Assembly: GCA_028281885.1 (NCBI GenBank)
Contig: JANQJA010000008.1
Coordinates: 479,957 to 543,956 of the forward strand
Direction: 5' to 3'
Length of the DNA: 64,000 bases
Origin: Pseudomonadales bacterium
GTDB lineage: Bacteria > Pseudomonadota > Gammaproteobacteria > Pseudomonadales > Azotimanducaceae
Position 1 is the first letter of the stretch; every line of letters begins with the position of its first letter. A program made the position numbers and the translations under genes. Of this stretch, positions 63,902 through 64,000 are shown piece by piece. The notes under the pieces were generated by a model. That model had not been told where the DNA came from. It saw nothing but the letters and a program-made list of their open reading frames with translations, and did no database searches.

Positions 63902-64000
63902 TGTAGTACCTGACACATCGTTTACAGACAATACCGGAGACATGGTTTACACAATCTGGCATTTGGGAGCGCCCCAGATGCCTTGGAATGAGTGTAAGCC
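63902..64000 (+). mobile_element. Left end of an IS481-family insertion sequence (partial)
   Basis: A TGT-starting terminal segment (TGTAGTACCTGACACATCG) is followed by sequence matching IS481-type left ends (GTTTACAGACAATACCGG) and 76 bases later by an ATG with a transposase-like start. The element runs off the right edge, so the other end and any target duplication are not visible. Confidence 0.6.
63978..64000 (+). CDS. IS481-family transposase, N-terminal fragment (3' partial)
   Basis: Only seven to eight residues (MPWNECKP) are visible before the window ends, but MPWxECxP is the conserved start of IS481-family transposases (MPWKECSPMDER type), and it lies just inside the element's left end. 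The call therefore rests on this motif and position. Confidence 0.55.

Overview
The window reads as chromosome of a mid-to-high-GC gammaproteobacterium. The evidence is the outer-membrane and lipoprotein complement (TonB receptor, OmpLA-like protein, several lipobox proteins), a gamma-type Zur with matching Zur boxes, a YejABE-type peptide transporter and KatG. The lipid/alicyclic catabolic genes (P450, LLM flavoenzyme, acyl-CoA dehydrogenase, 6-oxocamphor-hydrolase-like crotonase, HCCA-isomerase-like proteins) suggest an aerobic, probably marine or environmental heterotroph. No rRNA, tRNA or CRISPR array was recognised. The first gene is cut by the left edge, and an IS481-type insertion sequence begins at the right edge.

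Layout: 0-8.8 kb holds two DsbA/HCCA-isomerase-like proteins, a GT-C membrane protein with a GT2 glycosyltransferase, an FMN-binding PPOX protein, a dienelactone hydrolase, an ArnT-like GT39, an SMP-30 lipoprotein and an MFS exporter. 8.8-16.2 kb holds a di-heme peroxidase lipoprotein, PurU, two MaoC-like hydratase proteins, a metallo-beta-lactamase-fold enzyme and a large phytase-esterase-like lipoprotein; the two lipoproteins share an acidic N-terminal module. 16.3-32.6 kb is a catabolic stretch: sugar-type epimerase/dehydrogenase, GSTs, SMP-30, aminoglycoside-type phosphotransferase, TPP enzyme, crotonase + SDR, acyl-CoA dehydrogenase, DUF3179 protein, P450, rubredoxin (missed by length filters), LLM oxidoreductase and OmpLA-like phospholipase. 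32.7-44.8 kb holds yejA-yejB-yejE without a nearby ATPase, katG, two unknown exported/membrane proteins, a GPH sugar transporter, a SEC-C peptide and a PHP phosphoesterase.

The most interesting part is 44.7-63.7 kb, a zinc/metal-homeostasis island. Two strong Zur boxes (47794-47808 and 54553-54567) control two operons. The first is a CobW/ZigA GTPase, two tandem DUF1826 proteins and a TerB protein. The second is a ZnuD-like TonB receptor with two His/Asp/Glu-rich loops, a membrane-bound spermidine-synthase-like protein, and a fusion of a ZIP-like metal-transport domain with a COG0701 permease. A cobalamin/metal-chelate-binding protein lacking its N-terminus, a metallophosphoesterase with a weaker Zur-like site, an ArsR/SmtB repressor followed by a 30-residue, 10-cysteine metallothionein-like peptide, a CaMKII-association-domain-like protein and zur itself complete the island. 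Together they look like zinc scavenging (receptor, transporter, chaperone) combined with metal buffering (metallothionein). The aminopropyltransferase-like enzyme inside a zinc-uptake operon raises the possibility of a polyamine-derived metallophore. That last step is inference.
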